A stretch of DNA of 64,000 nt. Origin: Archilochus colubris (taxonomy: Eukaryota > Chordata > Aves > Apodiformes > Trochilidae). The translations under genes were made by a program, and so were the position numbers. Positions 14,001 through 25,070 of this stretch are shown here, in pieces. The notes below the pieces were generated by a model. It made no database searches, was not told the DNA's origin, and saw nothing but the letters and a program-made list of their open reading frames with translations. How positions within the stretch are numbered: position 1 is the stretch's first letter; each line of letters begins with the position of its first letter. The DNA is taken from the NCBI GenBank assembly GCA_023079485.1, contig CM041092.1, positions 11,049,127-11,113,126 on the forward strand, written 5' to 3'.

Positions 14001-17000
14001 GAAAAAAAAGTTCAGAAAACAGTAGATTTATCTTAACCAAATAAATAGCTAAAGCATCACACATCAGCATGCTGTCACTGTATTTCTAATGCCTGTCAAC
14101 ACCTACATTCATTGCTAAAGCAAAATTCTATCCCTAACCTGCAGACTTTCTTCTTCTCAGGCACTAATAATTACCCTTGTTTCTCATTACACAGCAACAA
14201 CTTTTCTAAAGGAAAAGGGCTGCAACTTTCAATTGATGCAAGAGGTCTAGACACTACACCTTGGACACACGTCCAATTACAAGTATCAGCAAGTAACAGA
14301 CAATGCCTCATCAGCCCAGCCAAAATTAACACATCAAATTCTGCTACTCTGTGTAATAAAACAAGACTTGCATCTACCTAATTTCCTACCTCTGCATGCT
14401 CTGCAACTTGATTTAGCATGCTTAATTCACTTATAGCAAGTCATATTTTTTACAGGACAGCATATGCAGGAAATTATGCTGAGCAAACCGTATCTTTTTG
14501 TGAGAATTTGTCCTTGGAGCAAAGGAGAAACTTTGAAGTTGAGCCAGCTGAGTGGGTAGCAAACCTCCAAAGTTCTTTTCAAGGGCAGAGAGAAGCAATG
14601 AATCCAAAGAATGGCAGAACTATTAGCAGACATGCTAGAAGACACTGTTACTCAATAGCATCTAAAATTTTGAAGAGCTGAAGAAGGAGCAAAATGCAAA
14701 CCTCTCATTATGTACAGCTCTTTGATGGTGAGTTTCTACAGCAATTCAAGGAAGGAAGTGGATAACTGAACAGACAGATCTATGGAATTCAGAGGAAGAA
14801 GAAAGTTAAAAGTAACTGAAAGTGGAAAAAAATAACAGGCAAGACAGAATGAAATGATGATGACAGAATGAAGAGAGTACAACAGAAGTGCTTCCATAAG
14901 ACAGGTTGTAGACTTGCAGGTGAAAAAGCTTTGCAAGATCCTTTGCCAATTATTGTTTAATTTTACTCTACAGTAAAAAAGGAAGTGGTCTTTATGCATT
15001 TTAATAACAGAGCCATATGATCTTACAACACTTTTTCTCAGAAAAGTGACAAAAACTGCACCTTCCACTACACAGATAACTTTAGAAATACAACTAATTT
15101 TGGCAAATGCAACCAATTTTGACAGAGGCAGAATTCTCTCACACTAACTTTTATTTTCTTTTTCTAGCTGCAAATAGTTTGAATTTGAATACAGAAAATT
15201 TTCAGAGTTAACTAGTTGCCACCATAACCTTCTATACAAGAAAAAATTATGCTAGAACATTAAAATTATCAACAATAAAAGAATAAAAATAAGTCAAAAA
15301 ACAACATCACAGCATTACATACCTTTACAAACAGTATGCACAAAAAAGTAGCAGTTGATTATTAAAGTTATGTATGATGCTGCTTATTTTATTATTACTA
15401 TTTCCCTCATCTAACAAATTTAACCATCTTCACATACTTCCTTTACTAATTTTCCAGAATCTCTCTCAGCTCTTAAACTGCAGCTACTGAGATGGTAAGT
15501 TATTTATACATTGTCTCATAACATCTAAAACTCTTGGGATCTTCAACTAAATAAACAGCATCATAGAACTTTGTTCTTCATTTTCAATTGAAAAATACTT
15601 TCTATCTTCTAATGGAAACTTGACAACTAAAGTACTGTAATTATAATACACAATAAAAAGGGGGGGGGAGATACTAAACAATTAAAATCAACTTTTGTTT
15701 CTAGTCTATTTATGATTTTATTTCACTAAACTTGAAAACTGAAATCATATTATGTCAGTTTCTTATGTGCATTCCATGTATTAGTGAAAGGATCTGGCAA
15801 GTTCTAAGCTTTCTGTCCTGCTGGGAAACATCTAAAGGTGGGCATCAAACTGATCCATGGCATGCACTTAATAGCCTTAACTCAGTTCAACCATACAATT
15901 CCATGCTTGTCTCTTACATGACACTAATTAAAGTTTTAAGTTATAATTACTATTTCAATGAGTGCGGCAAGTATATAAAAAATTGCTATTACTGACATTG
16001 TACACAAGGCACTTCTTGTAGAGAGCACAGCTTTTAGCCAGCACAGTTCTTTGGATTCTCACTGTCACAGATGATTCCTAAAGCAACGCTTCTCTCTCCA
16101 GCTGCTTTATTCATGACACAGTGCTCTTAATTTATGTCAACATTGGGTCTTACTGGGCAAAAATAATAGAAATTTTCATAAATTTTGAAAGATCAGGAAA
16201 AGAAAGAACATCTTAAGTGCTCATTTTAGTTTGCCTTTTTTCATTAAGCCTTTTTTTTTTTTTCCTTTAACAAAGCAGTCCACGGAATGGACCCATTTCT
16301 TTCTCTGAGTTCCTTGGGATGATACACACTTTGAGCAGAGGACAAAACATCTAAGCTAAAACACACATAAGGTCATGGCAACTTTACACTTTAAGAGCAT
16401 CAGGGTGAAAAAAGCTTTTTTTAAAGGAAAAAAAAATAACAAAAGAAACACTCATTCTACTACCCTGTCACTGTCTCACTTAAGGATTCAAAACCAGAAG
16501 TCTGCAACTTACCTGCAGATATCTTACCAGTACCCTTATATTCTGTCGCAGATAAATGTGCAAATCCATTGGTTGACCCAAGTTCTGACACAGAAATTTG
16601 ATAAGGTGGTCTCAGTTTGATTTCTGTCTGCATGTCAGCAAGATTCATCTTTGTTGACAAAGAACGTGTGTTGTTGTACCTCTGTTTGGTCCTCTGAATG
16701 AAATTATCTGTTTGAAAATTAAAATAAAAAGCTGTATCTTTATGGACTTCTGATAATTAAATAATCCAAGACCACGCAACTTAATCTACTACATACTGAA
16801 CAAATTCAAATACATTGTTTGAAATGTTTGCATTTACCTTATAGTTTCTAATACTATTTCTGTTTTGTAACAAATATATCATAGGCTATTTAATTCTGCA
16901 GTAAAAAAAAAAACTATGGTAATGTAATTATGCAATAACTACAAATAAATTAATGACTTTTCACTAATGCAATGGACTTACTGCATTATTGTTGCTTTTC

Positions 17001-19109
17001 CATTAGTGCAGCAAATACCCTTATGAAAAAACCCATCTCTTTCATTCATATATAAACATACTTGAGTACAAAACATGCCTGCAAAATACGCAGGCCAAGA
17101 ATACTAATACCATCTAATACAGATATAGACTGTTAGAGCAACAGTTGGGAAAAGCACACAAAAAAACTGTTCATAAATATCTTCATAAAGAAGACAACAA
17201 TCTTACACAAAAATTTTAAAAATGGACTGACTAAATTATAGACAGGAATTAACCAACTGGAATATTTTTCCCCATATTTCTAAAAGTGCAGGGCTTTCTG
17301 CTCTAACACTTTTTGTAAGAATATTTAAAATAAGTACCTAACACATATTAAAGTGACAGATGTTAATGGAATCCAGAACAGATGTTATCTGGTATATATG
17401 AGATTAGCTGAGCTTCCATGACAGAAGATTAAAGGCTTCACTATGCCATAAAACAAATAAAATTCCCTCCCTTTCATGTACTGAACAAAAATTACAGCAC
17501 AGCTAGAAGCAAACATGAAACTGCAATCTTTTACTTGAGAAATTTATGACTCAATGCCTTTGGAGGTTAAGTACTTCAACAGGTACACAGTCAAGTTAAC
17601 TCCTAGTATTATTAACTAGAAGATGAACTCCAGACATGGACAAACAAGGCTTAACCTAAAACCTACATAAATGAACAGAAAGATTATAAACAAGTTTGGG
17701 TAAAACTGCAGCAGCCTGATTTAATGCCCAGAGGCGTATTTCTTTATTGATACCAACAGGAGTTGAATCAGATTCTAAATCCACCTGAAACACAGCTATA
17801 ACCTGCCCTGGACATTGTTAGTTCATGTGCATTAAGTTGTGCATCTACTTAAATACTCATTTGTCTTGGTGTAAGAATGCAGAAAAATTAAAAGTCAGGT
17901 CCTTACCAAACTCTATAAAGCAGTATGGTCTGACAGCAGTATTTGTCTTCATCATGTTGTAAGTAGTGATGAATTCTTTCTGAAGCTCATCCAGGAAGCA
18001 GAAAGCCAGAACATTGGGATAATTTTCAGTGCATAACATCATATAGCTGACTCCCAGAGAACTGATAAAGCTACAATTAAGACAACAAATTCAAAATTTC
18101 AAATTTAAATCCAGGTAATTCACTGCTTCACTAGTCTGATCTCATTTGCTATACTCAGAAATGCTAAAACTGCTCTGGGGTAACAAAGGATTAATTCTCA
18201 TTGAAAAGCCCAACGATATTCACCTCACTGCACTATCACATGAGAAGCTGTGTTACACATCTGTTACGTGTATATGTATATGTGTGTATGTATATGTTCA
18301 CACCATGACATACATGGAATATAAAATAACAAAGAATAATTCTGGGACATAGAAACATAGCAGGCTTGTCCCATAACAGCTTTCCATTCACCTCAAATGT
18401 TGAATATGTGCTCTGTGAATCCCAACAATATAAAAAGCTTATCTTCAGAGTTTGGGGGAGGGTGTCAGTTGGTTCTTTCTAAACTATATGAGGGGAAAAA
18501 AATCTGCTACATAGAATAAGGGATTTGACATTCTCCAAAGATAGCTGCAAGGATGACAAAAGATGGCAAATATGAAATTAGATAGGGACAGTTTTCAATA
18601 GATAGGGACAGTTTTCAATATACATACACCCTATCGCATTTAGGTCCTTCTCTATGTAGAGATCACACTTCTGTGATGTAGTAGATAATTTACACTACTA
18701 AGTTCTTTTTACTAAGCCTTACACCTTATGCTTATAAGTTTCTTTTAAGATGATGAGTTTATACACCAACCACAGCTGAGGTTTAAAAAAAAAATAAAAA
18801 ATGAAAAATACTGCCTGGAAAGAAGTAGTCCATTCTGGCCCTAACCCTTAGTGCTGCAAACTCACATACACTTTTTTAATTTGTGTAGACTAAAAAGATT
18901 TTTGAAAGTAATATTAGTTGAACTTACTTTATATTATACTGCCCAGTTTTCAGAGTACATCTATCAGGAAGCTGAGAAAGTTTCTTTGAGAGCATTTTAA
19001 AGTATTTTCTACATTCTTGCATTCCTGTGCTCTGATCATAATCAGTAGATGCAGATAGTGGGAGTCCATCCCTCACACGGACCACAGAGGCAGACAAAAT
19101 CATAGACAT
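4862..19109 (-). CDS. SEC22A: SEC22A, vesicle-trafficking protein SEC22a, complete coding region in six exons
   Basis: The spliced minus-strand exons 19109-18928, 18070-17907, 16707-16513, 11986-11868, 9216-9151 and 5062-4862 join in frame (junction phases 2,1,1,0,0) into 308 residues, against about 307 in human SEC22A. All introns begin GT and end AG. Residues 1 to about 120 form a longin domain starting [19 protein letters not shown]. Four hydrophobic segments follow at about 191-211, 226-249, 257-273 and 277-294, and the protein ends SPDYNV. There is no SNARE heptad region, as expected for SEC22A and SEC22C rather than SEC22B. Family knowledge: an ER membrane protein linked to ER-to-Golgi transport, with its precise role poorly defined. 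The ATG has G at -3, and the only upstream in-frame ATG lies in the intron, before the acceptor. Transcription probably starts in the CpG island near 24.9-25.0 kb. SEC22C is the nearest alternative, but residue-level agreement with SEC22A is near complete in the longin part. Confidence 0.96.
5063..9150 (-). other. SEC22A: SEC22A intron 6 (last intron)
   Basis: A GT/AG phase-0 intron of 4088 bases, AT-rich, with a 16-base poly-A at 8229-8244. No nested gene, RNA gene or clear transposon was recognised. Confidence 0.9.
9151..9216 (-). CDS. SEC22A: SEC22A exon 6: second transmembrane segment (22 codons)
   Basis: A 66-base exon easy to miss because it is short and has no ATG in the coding frame. 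Acceptor TTTTAACAG ends at 9217; donor CAG|GTGTGT at 9150-9149. It encodes residues 221-242: [10 protein letters not shown], then [12 protein letters not shown]. Human has the same block with conservative changes (SDGDDFNYII-type start). Both junctions are phase 0. Confidence 0.94.
9217..11867 (-). other. SEC22A: SEC22A intron 5
   Basis: A GT/AG phase-0 intron of 2651 bases. It contains a 159-codon plus-strand frame at 9565-10044 with no recognisable protein family. No other feature was seen. Confidence 0.9.
11868..11986 (-). CDS. SEC22A: SEC22A exon 5: first transmembrane segment
   Basis: Acceptor CTTATTCAG ends at 11987; donor CAG|GTACTG at 11867-11866. It encodes residues 181-220: a short APHQRLEP link, then a hydrophobic helix ([21 protein letters not shown]) and [10 protein letters not shown]. 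This block is strongly conserved with human SEC22A. Confidence 0.95.
13103..13122. repeat. (TTTG)n microsatellite
   Basis: About four to five TTTG units inside SEC22A intron 4. Confidence 0.8.
13521..13563. repeat. AT-rich tandem repeat, about 27-base period, 1.6 copies
   Basis: ACCATAAAATAGTAAC occurs at 13521 and again at 13548, separated by a related CCATAAATAGTT piece. A further CCATAAAAT lies just upstream at 13512. It looks like a small locally expanded repeat. Confidence 0.75.
13691..13707. repeat. Poly-A run (17)
   Basis: An uninterrupted A homopolymer in SEC22A intron 4. No retroelement body was recognised next to it. Confidence 0.85.
16513..16707 (-). CDS. SEC22A: SEC22A exon 4: end of longin domain and cytosolic linker
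   Basis: Acceptor TTCAAACAG ends at 16708; strong donor GCAG|GTAAGT at 16512-16511. The split codon G/AT gives Asp116, and the exon encodes residues 116-180 plus one base. [13 protein letters not shown] and [14 protein letters not shown] match SEC22A. The following linker (residues about 155-180) is the most diverged part of the protein, as expected for a segment joining the longin fold to the membrane domain. Confidence 0.95.
16708..17906 (-). other. SEC22A: SEC22A intron 3
   Basis: A GT/AG phase-1 intron of 1199 AT-rich bases. Nothing further was recognised in it. Confidence 0.9.
17907..18070 (-). CDS. SEC22A: SEC22A exon 3: middle of longin domain
   Basis: Acceptor TTAATTGTAG ends at 18071; donor G|GTAAGG at 17906-17905. 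The split codon AA/C gives Asn61, so the exon encodes residues 61-115, beginning [12 protein letters not shown] and ending RPYCFIEF, plus one base. The [19 protein letters not shown] stretch is a SEC22-type longin signature and is essentially identical to the human protein. Confidence 0.96.
18268..18298. repeat. TG/TATG-rich microsatellite
   Basis: Alternating GTATAT and GTGTAT units in SEC22A intron 2. Confidence 0.7.
18581..18620. repeat. Exact 2 x 20-base tandem duplication
   Basis: GATAGGGACAGTTTTCAATA occurs twice back to back with no mismatch, inside SEC22A intron 2 and about 310 bases from exon 2. The lack of divergence suggests a recent duplication. Confidence 0.95.
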
Positions 19110-19131
19110 TGCCAAAAGAGTTAACAACAAC
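18928..19131 (-). CDS. SEC22A: SEC22A exon 2: short 5' UTR and start of longin domain
   Basis: The acceptor (TTTTGTTATAG) ends at 19132. There are 22 bases of 5' UTR, then the ATG at 19109-19107 in the context GGCAATGT. The exon encodes residues 1-60, [10 protein letters not shown] through TLKTGQYNI, plus two bases of the next codon. The donor is AA|GTAAGT at 18927-18926. It is the first coding exon. Because it opens with a splice acceptor, at least one non-coding exon must lie upstream. Confidence 0.95.
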
Positions 19132-20810
19132 CTATAACAAAACACAAATCAGGAGGAACTGGAATTAAGGTAAAAGCAAAAGCAATGGAATCAGCTGTGA
19201 TTAACCAAACTTCCCAAGCTAGATACTGGACTCAGACTTCAAATGGAGCACAGGGAGGACTCTCAGCAGTAACTCAGAGTCCTAACTGAGACCTCTTGCT
19301 TGACATGAATCACACTGTAGCTGCACATCTAATGTCATGGGGTTTAATCTCAACTGCCATAAATCCTTGCCTAGAGATACCCCTAGAAACTGAAACACTA
19401 GCACTTAGCCTCAGCACTCCTGTAGCACTTTCACCCTAAAAGCTGTATTATTTTTTAATGAGATGATTATAATCTAAACAAACAAGAACAATACCTGGAG
19501 AGGAAGAATGTGTACTGTAAAGATATGCCAAATAGGAAAGAGACTTAGGTCTCAATCAAGCAATATTAATGTGCTTTCATGAGACTCTACTGAGTACATT
19601 CTTAAGTAGCCTAACAAACAGAGACTTACACAACTTACATGCTATCACATTGGAAATTGAGGAATCAGAACAGCAAGAAATGTAATATACCTCTCAAAAC
19701 TCACACCAGAATTGTTTAAACATGAAATGTGGCTTTTCTTATCCAGGTCTCTATTTTCTTTAAACCTGCAAAATGTGTCTATCAGTATTACACAAAAACC
19801 AAGCAGACTGAAACAGCTCTTGCAAAACCTACATGCTTTTACTGTACTTAATTTTCAAAGCATAATAATTAAAGCTTCGTGGAATACAGTCACTTAAAAA
19901 GAAAATTTGTGTATTTAAACATTTTCTCATCAAAATGAGAAAACTTACAGAAGGCAGTTAAAAGTACAAAGTCTTCAGACAGTCTTTGAGACTGAAGACA
20001 CAATTTTACAACCTTCAAGTTCCTCAAACCTTATGTTAAATCAAAACATCCGAAAGTTTGGCAAGACAAGCATTAAAAGAAGGATTACTGATCTGCTAAG
20101 TATCAGTACACAAGTTTGTCCCCTTGCAAGTGGGCGAACTGCTAGAATTTATCTGACGCCAAAAGCAAACACTTCCTCAACTCTTCAACTGCTCTGCTGA
20201 CTCCTACCATATACTACACCAATCACTTGAGAGATGATGAAAAAAATAGATTTTTGCCTCCCTCAGACAATGCTACTCAAGTTCCATACGGTCACTAACT
20301 GCAAAAGAAAACAGATTTCTGAATACAGCTGAAATATGCTTTTGTGTGCAATACTGACATGCTTACAGCAACTTTCAAACTGACATAGGGGGACTTTACA
20401 ACCCCTAGTAACTGAAGGACTGTATTCTAAAAAACTAGGAATCCAGGTATTCCCAAGATATCACTATCTCTTCAAAGAAGAGAGGAAATAGCTATTTTCT
20501 CCTGATCTCTCACCTCCAGTATTTCCCACTACCCAAGGGCTATATTATTCATCAGGATACTTACTGAATTACAATTAATATTCAGGATTTTAAGGGTTCT
20601 TAATCCTTAGAGAAAAAGTCATATAATAATGAAAACACTGAATATGTGGTGTAATTTTCAATTTTAAAAAATTCAGTTTCATCAGCAAACTTAACTGACT
20701 GCAATCTCAATTGGCTTTGAGATGCATCACTTCAGCAAAAAAAAAAAATTCCAAATTAATACTCTTCTGATTTTAGTTGTATAGGATTCCAGATCTGCTT
20801 AAAACTCATA

Positions 20811-20823
20811 GCAGCAGCAGCAG
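20811..20823. repeat. Short (GCA)n run
   Basis: About four GCA units in SEC22A intron 1, non-coding. Confidence 0.7.
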
Positions 20824-21977
20824 AAGCTACTGTTGCCTGCTGTCTGCTGAATACCTGTGGGCTTCTAGCAGGCCCACTTGTTATTTCAGCATTTTGCTAC
20901 ATAATTCCCTAATGTACAAAGTGCATTGATCAGCTGGACAAAAAACAGAAAACAAAACACCTTTAGGACTTGTTCTAAATTAGCTTGCTGGAGTAATTCC
21001 TCCTAGAAAGCCTGTAGTTCTAGAAACTTTTACCTATCTCTATTTGAGTTCATGCATGAGCTCCCAGCAGGACAATTCACAGGGAATGCACACAGCACCT
21101 GTTAACTATGCTGATACCCACATAACCATGGCAGCAGCTCAAAAGCATGATAAAAACCCAGAGGAGCTTTACACTGTAATGGTTTTCCAACAATAACCAC
21201 CACTACAACTTGGAATTGAATCTTGAAACGGACTTCCAGGAGCTGTGTCAATATAAACATAAGAAGAATGATGTGATAACAAAGTTTAACATTCCCCTTG
21301 TTAACTTACTTGCACAAAATGCAATTTCATGGATCTGCATTTCCTCTGATGAAGCAAGTAACTTAATTAGCACCTAACGGGAAGAAAGGAACACAGCTCC
21401 ATGTCCTGTTTTAGGAAAAGGTTGAGAATAGGACAGCACTGCAGGAGAATCCTCTAGGCAGCTCACAGAAGGAAAAATATTATTCTGTTCACTTTTCAAT
21501 TGATCTTGATGGTTAAAGTTCATGTTGAGCTATCTGATGAGAAAAGAACAAACAAGAAAAGTTAATAAATGGATTTACAGGCTAACAATATTCATCAGCT
21601 CTTTTTGTGAGGGCATGCTTATCTGAAAGGCCTGAACACACCCTGAGGCAATTACTCATGAGGTAATAAAACAAAAAGTAACAGAAACACTGATCTTTTT
21701 ATGTGTTCTTTCAGTGAAGTTGATGAAGTCCCATCACTTCAGCCATATAAGCTGGAAAAGTATGTATTCATCTGCACAGTACATGACTAACTCAGGGTAA
21801 TATAACCATTAATGCTGAATCCCTTCATTTATCTCATACAATAAGTTTAATGAGTCTATCATTGCCTCTGATAAGAAACCTGATCACTTCAGGAACAGAA
21901 CACAACACAACCATAGCTGTTATTTCCAAAGCATTAAAATTTTCAATATTCAATCTCACAATTGTTGCTTTACTCCT

Positions 21978-22065
21978 ACGTGGCCTGGTGGGAGTTTCCC
22001 TGCCCATGGCAGGGGGTTGGAATGTGATGTTCCAACCCCAACCACTCTGTGATTCTATGATGCTG
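21978..22065 (+). mobile_element. CR1 LINE 3'-end fragment, plus orientation
   Basis: The sequence reads like the 3' terminus of avian CR1: a GGCCTGGTGGGAG-type start, TGCCCATGGCAGGGGGTTGG, then TTCCAACCCCAACC and the terminal GATTCTATGA. The short block usually found before TTCCAACC is missing. It is 5'-truncated to under 100 bases and lies in SEC22A intron 1. Confidence 0.8.
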
Positions 22066-24913
22066 CAACCAAGGACAAAGAATATAGAAGTCACTGACAT
22101 CAGCATGGACAACAGACAAAGCAAAGGATAAAGACCTCTTTAGAGGTATTCTTTCAATTCTTATGTCTATTATATATGTAAATGTTTGCATGAATCTAGA
22201 AAAAAGATGGTTGCTTTCTTCAAGACTCCTAGGTATATGTAGCAGAAACAGGCTCTCTAACATCAGCCTCCATTAAAACCTGCCAATTCTCTTAATCTGC
22301 TATGAAATAACCCAAGGTGAAAAACTGTGTTTTGATTTACAGTCTTAAGATCACCAGTCAGCCAGGTTTTGTTACCATCATCTGAAAAACCCATCCAATG
22401 AAAACATGTATTTTTTTCCTCAGCTTCCTAACAGTGGAATCAGAAAGCTACCTAGAAAATGAAGCTAATAGAATAAAATCACTTTGGCTGAAAGACCACA
22501 CAAATGTACAGTGATGTACAATACACATACTGCAACAAAACATTCAGCCTTTCTTGAAAATATATTGATATATAAGAAAAGCTTAGTAAATCATCAAAAT
22601 GAAAGAGCTACTTTATTCAGGTCTCAAAACAATAAGTCTTTACAGAAGGAGCCAAGTGGCAAACTTCATATGGATTTACGTATGTAGAGACCAAAGAAAT
22701 AACATTAAAGATAGGGTAGTATTTATAGAATGATTTTTAAATGTCTTTTCTAAATATGTATTCCAAACTGCACAAAGTAATTCAGTATATCATTACATAT
22801 TTCATAGGTTTCCCTCCAAAAGTTTTGTATCTATCAAACACCTGAAGATGACAGAAGACCGCACTTCCACTATGACAGGTCTATAAATCCATTGCAGGCA
22901 GACCAAGAAGACTGGGTTCACTATCTTATTCTTTGCCAGAACTGAAGAGTCACAGGATGCTGTCAGTGCTAAAACATTCAGTGAGTTCAAGAGGAACATG
23001 GAGAAATTCATAGAAAAACTACAAGAGTTATTAAAAATAAACACCTACCCTTTGCTCAGGTACATTCTGTCTCCCAAATGATGACCAAGGAGAGCTGGTG
23101 CAGCACCATGGAAGCATCACTCCATGCTTGCACTATTCTTACATTTCCCTGTCTGCATCTGCTTTGCCCATCTTTATTGATTTCCCCATACATGACATTT
23201 TACAGCCCCCCCTGCAAAGGAGGGCTGGGAGGCCTCATGGAATAGGGGAACATGGACAAAGCTGGCCACAGACAGAAGAGCCAACAGAAATACTCATCCC
23301 TCTGTTACTGCACTCTGATAAAAGCTGTCAAACTTACCATACCTCTGTCAACCTCCACTGCTTTTACAAACAGGAGTTATCATATGGGGCTTCTGTTTTA
23401 TTTCCTCCCATGAGGGGGAAATCTCACATGATGGAAACCAGAGCTTGTTTAATCACAAGTTTTTTTTTTTAAGACAGATTCAATTATCATCTTATTTATT
23501 CATGTGTTATGATGGTCCTTGATCTTGAGACAGCATCTAGAAAAGGGCTAGAAAGTGGTGTAAGTTCCAGTCTTTTGTAGCAAGTTGTTCTTTCAACTCA
23601 TGACCTGAGAGTAGTTGGTTTGTACCTATCTGACATCTTCTCATAACTTTGTTTACCAGTGTCTGAAAGTGACCTGTATATACGTGTTGCTCAGGACACT
23701 TCAGTTTTTTAAAACAGTGCAGCTTCACAAAACCTGAAAGGTTCTAAGGATATCAAGTGCAATGGCAAGCCTATGCTCTTGCACCTGCTGGCCTTCAGCA
23801 CCAACTTAAGCCATTTCTTGCCAGGATGTCCAACTCTTATGATAACCCTTCATAAAAAAATAAAGTTGGGAAGCTGCTGCAACCTTCACATCTGCCTTAC
23901 AAAGAATGAAGATACAGTTACTCTGCTTACTTAAAGTGTACAAAATAGTGTTGGCCAATTTATTGCTCCCACTTTTGAGGGTTGTGACAGCTGCATTTTG
24001 GAGGCAGTCTTAATTTTTCCACTCTACAGCATGCTTCAGAAATCCGTATTACAAACCAAAGTGCTACAGAAGGACACAACAAACAATGCCACTTTGATAT
24101 CACCAGGTATGATCAGACAAGGAAATAATCCAAAACCACTGGCCCATATAATCCTTCCCGTAAAGCAGAAGAAAAACAGACCTTGGAAATGGAATCAAGA
24201 GGGGAGGGGAGGGAACAAGCTGGATCCCATAGTTTGAAAATCTGACCCTTCTATCTACCACCTACTGACATGGTGGCTTTGACAGGACCATTTCCACTGC
24301 TTGCCACGGCAGCCAGAGCAGGAAGAGGTAACGCAGTTACCGACTCGGACGGGTTCACATCGCGTCAGGATGCAAAGCTTCACGCAAAGACGCCGGTACC
24401 TACACGGTCAGCCAGGAGAGTGACCGACCCCCTGCTACGAGCGGCTTCTGCTACCAAGCGGCATTCACGAAGAGACCCCGGCTGCCACTGCCGGCCCCGG
24501 CCCTGCCCGCTGCACCCCGCGCCAGCGGCCGCTGAACCCTCTCTCACCCCCTCTGATGAACAAACGCAGTCGCCCCGGTGGCTCTCCCGGCAGGGCGGCG
24601 GCCCGGAAGGCGGAGCAGCCGCTGACAAGTGACTTCGCTTCGCTTCGCAGACCCACGGGAGCCCAGCAGTACCCGGGGGCAGCCTTTCGCACCAGGCCCG
24701 GAGCCAAAAGAGGGTGGCAGGCGGTAACCGAGCCTCCGGCCCGGGGAGAGCGGGCAGACGCAGGGCCCTGCGGCAGCAGTCCCGGCACCGTTCCGTTCCG
24801 TTCCCGCCCCGCCCCGTCCCCTTCCCCCCTGTGACACCGGCAGGCCCCGGGCGCGCGCCGGCCGCGTCGCCTGGCAACGGCGCGGGGCGGGGCGCGAGCT
24901 CCCTGTCTCACCG

Positions 24914-24985
24914 GGGCGGAACGGCGGCGGCACCGGCGCGCGGCCACGGCGGCCGCCAGGCATTGTGGGTAACGTCCACGTCTGC
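24914..24985 (-). other. SEC22A: Candidate non-coding exon 1 of SEC22A
   Basis: Inferred only. The right edge is set about 80 bases downstream of the inverted CCAAT box, and the left edge by the donor CCG|GTGAGA. A second possible donor, GGGG|GTGAGA, lies at 24547-24546. Exon 2 begins with an acceptor, so a first exon must exist upstream, but its borders are uncertain. Confidence 0.35.
24956..24973 (-). promoter_or_regulatory. ZNF143/STAF-like site
   Basis: The minus strand reads GTTACCCACAATGCCTGG, which fits the STAF/ZNF143 core (Y-W-CCC-R-N-M-ATSC) over about 14 positions. It lies close to the inferred transcription start. Confidence 0.45.
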
Positions 24986-25039
24986 CCCGCGTCCCCCTCC
25001 TCCTCCGCCGGCGGGAGGGGAGGAGGGAGGGCGTGCCCG

Positions 25040-25047
25040 TCACGTGA
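25040..25047. promoter_or_regulatory. Palindromic E-box TCACGTGA
   Basis: A perfect 8-base palindrome in the CpG island, matching the core recognised by USF and MiT/TFE (TFEB, TFE3, MITF) factors, the CLEAR-type element. Occupancy is not shown by the sequence. Confidence 0.5.
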
Positions 25048-25065
25048 TGCACACGCGGAGACGCC

Positions 25066-25070
25066 ATTGG
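25066..25070 (-). promoter_or_regulatory. CCAAT box (NF-Y type), minus strand
   Basis: Minus-strand reading GACCAATGGCG. It is oriented toward SEC22A inside the CpG island, at a distance typical for CCAAT boxes from an inferred start near 24.98 kb. Confidence 0.5.

Larger units (their letters stand above)
11987..16512 (-). other. SEC22A: SEC22A intron 4
   Basis: A GT/AG phase-1 intron of 4526 bases. It holds simple repeats: a TTTG run at 13103-13122, an imperfect 27-base tandem at 13521-13563, poly-A at 13691-13707, G9 at 15660-15668 and poly-T at 16251-16263. No coding exon was recognised. Confidence 0.9.
18071..18927 (-). other. SEC22A: SEC22A intron 2
   Basis: A GT/AG phase-2 intron of 857 bases. 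It contains a TATG/TGTA-rich stretch at 18268-18298 and an exact 20-base tandem duplication at 18581-18620. Confidence 0.9.
19132..24913 (-). other. SEC22A: SEC22A first intron (5' boundary inferred)
   Basis: The 3' acceptor at 19133-19132 is seen directly. The 5' end is inferred from a good minus-strand donor, CCG|GTGAGA at 24913-24912 in the CpG island. It contains a GCA trinucleotide run at 20811-20823 and a CR1 3' fragment near 21978-22065. No coding exon was recognised. Confidence 0.55.

Noticed and set aside
18924..19145. Upstream in-frame start ([12 protein letters not shown]...) for SEC22A
   Set aside because: The extra codons cross the splice acceptor at 19133-19132 into the intron. 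The known SEC22A start MSMIL is downstream with a good context.
24270..24632. Plus-strand 120-codon frame as a divergent protein-coding gene
   Set aside because: Its composition follows the CpG island, it has no recognisable domain, and a plus-strand splice structure is not evident.
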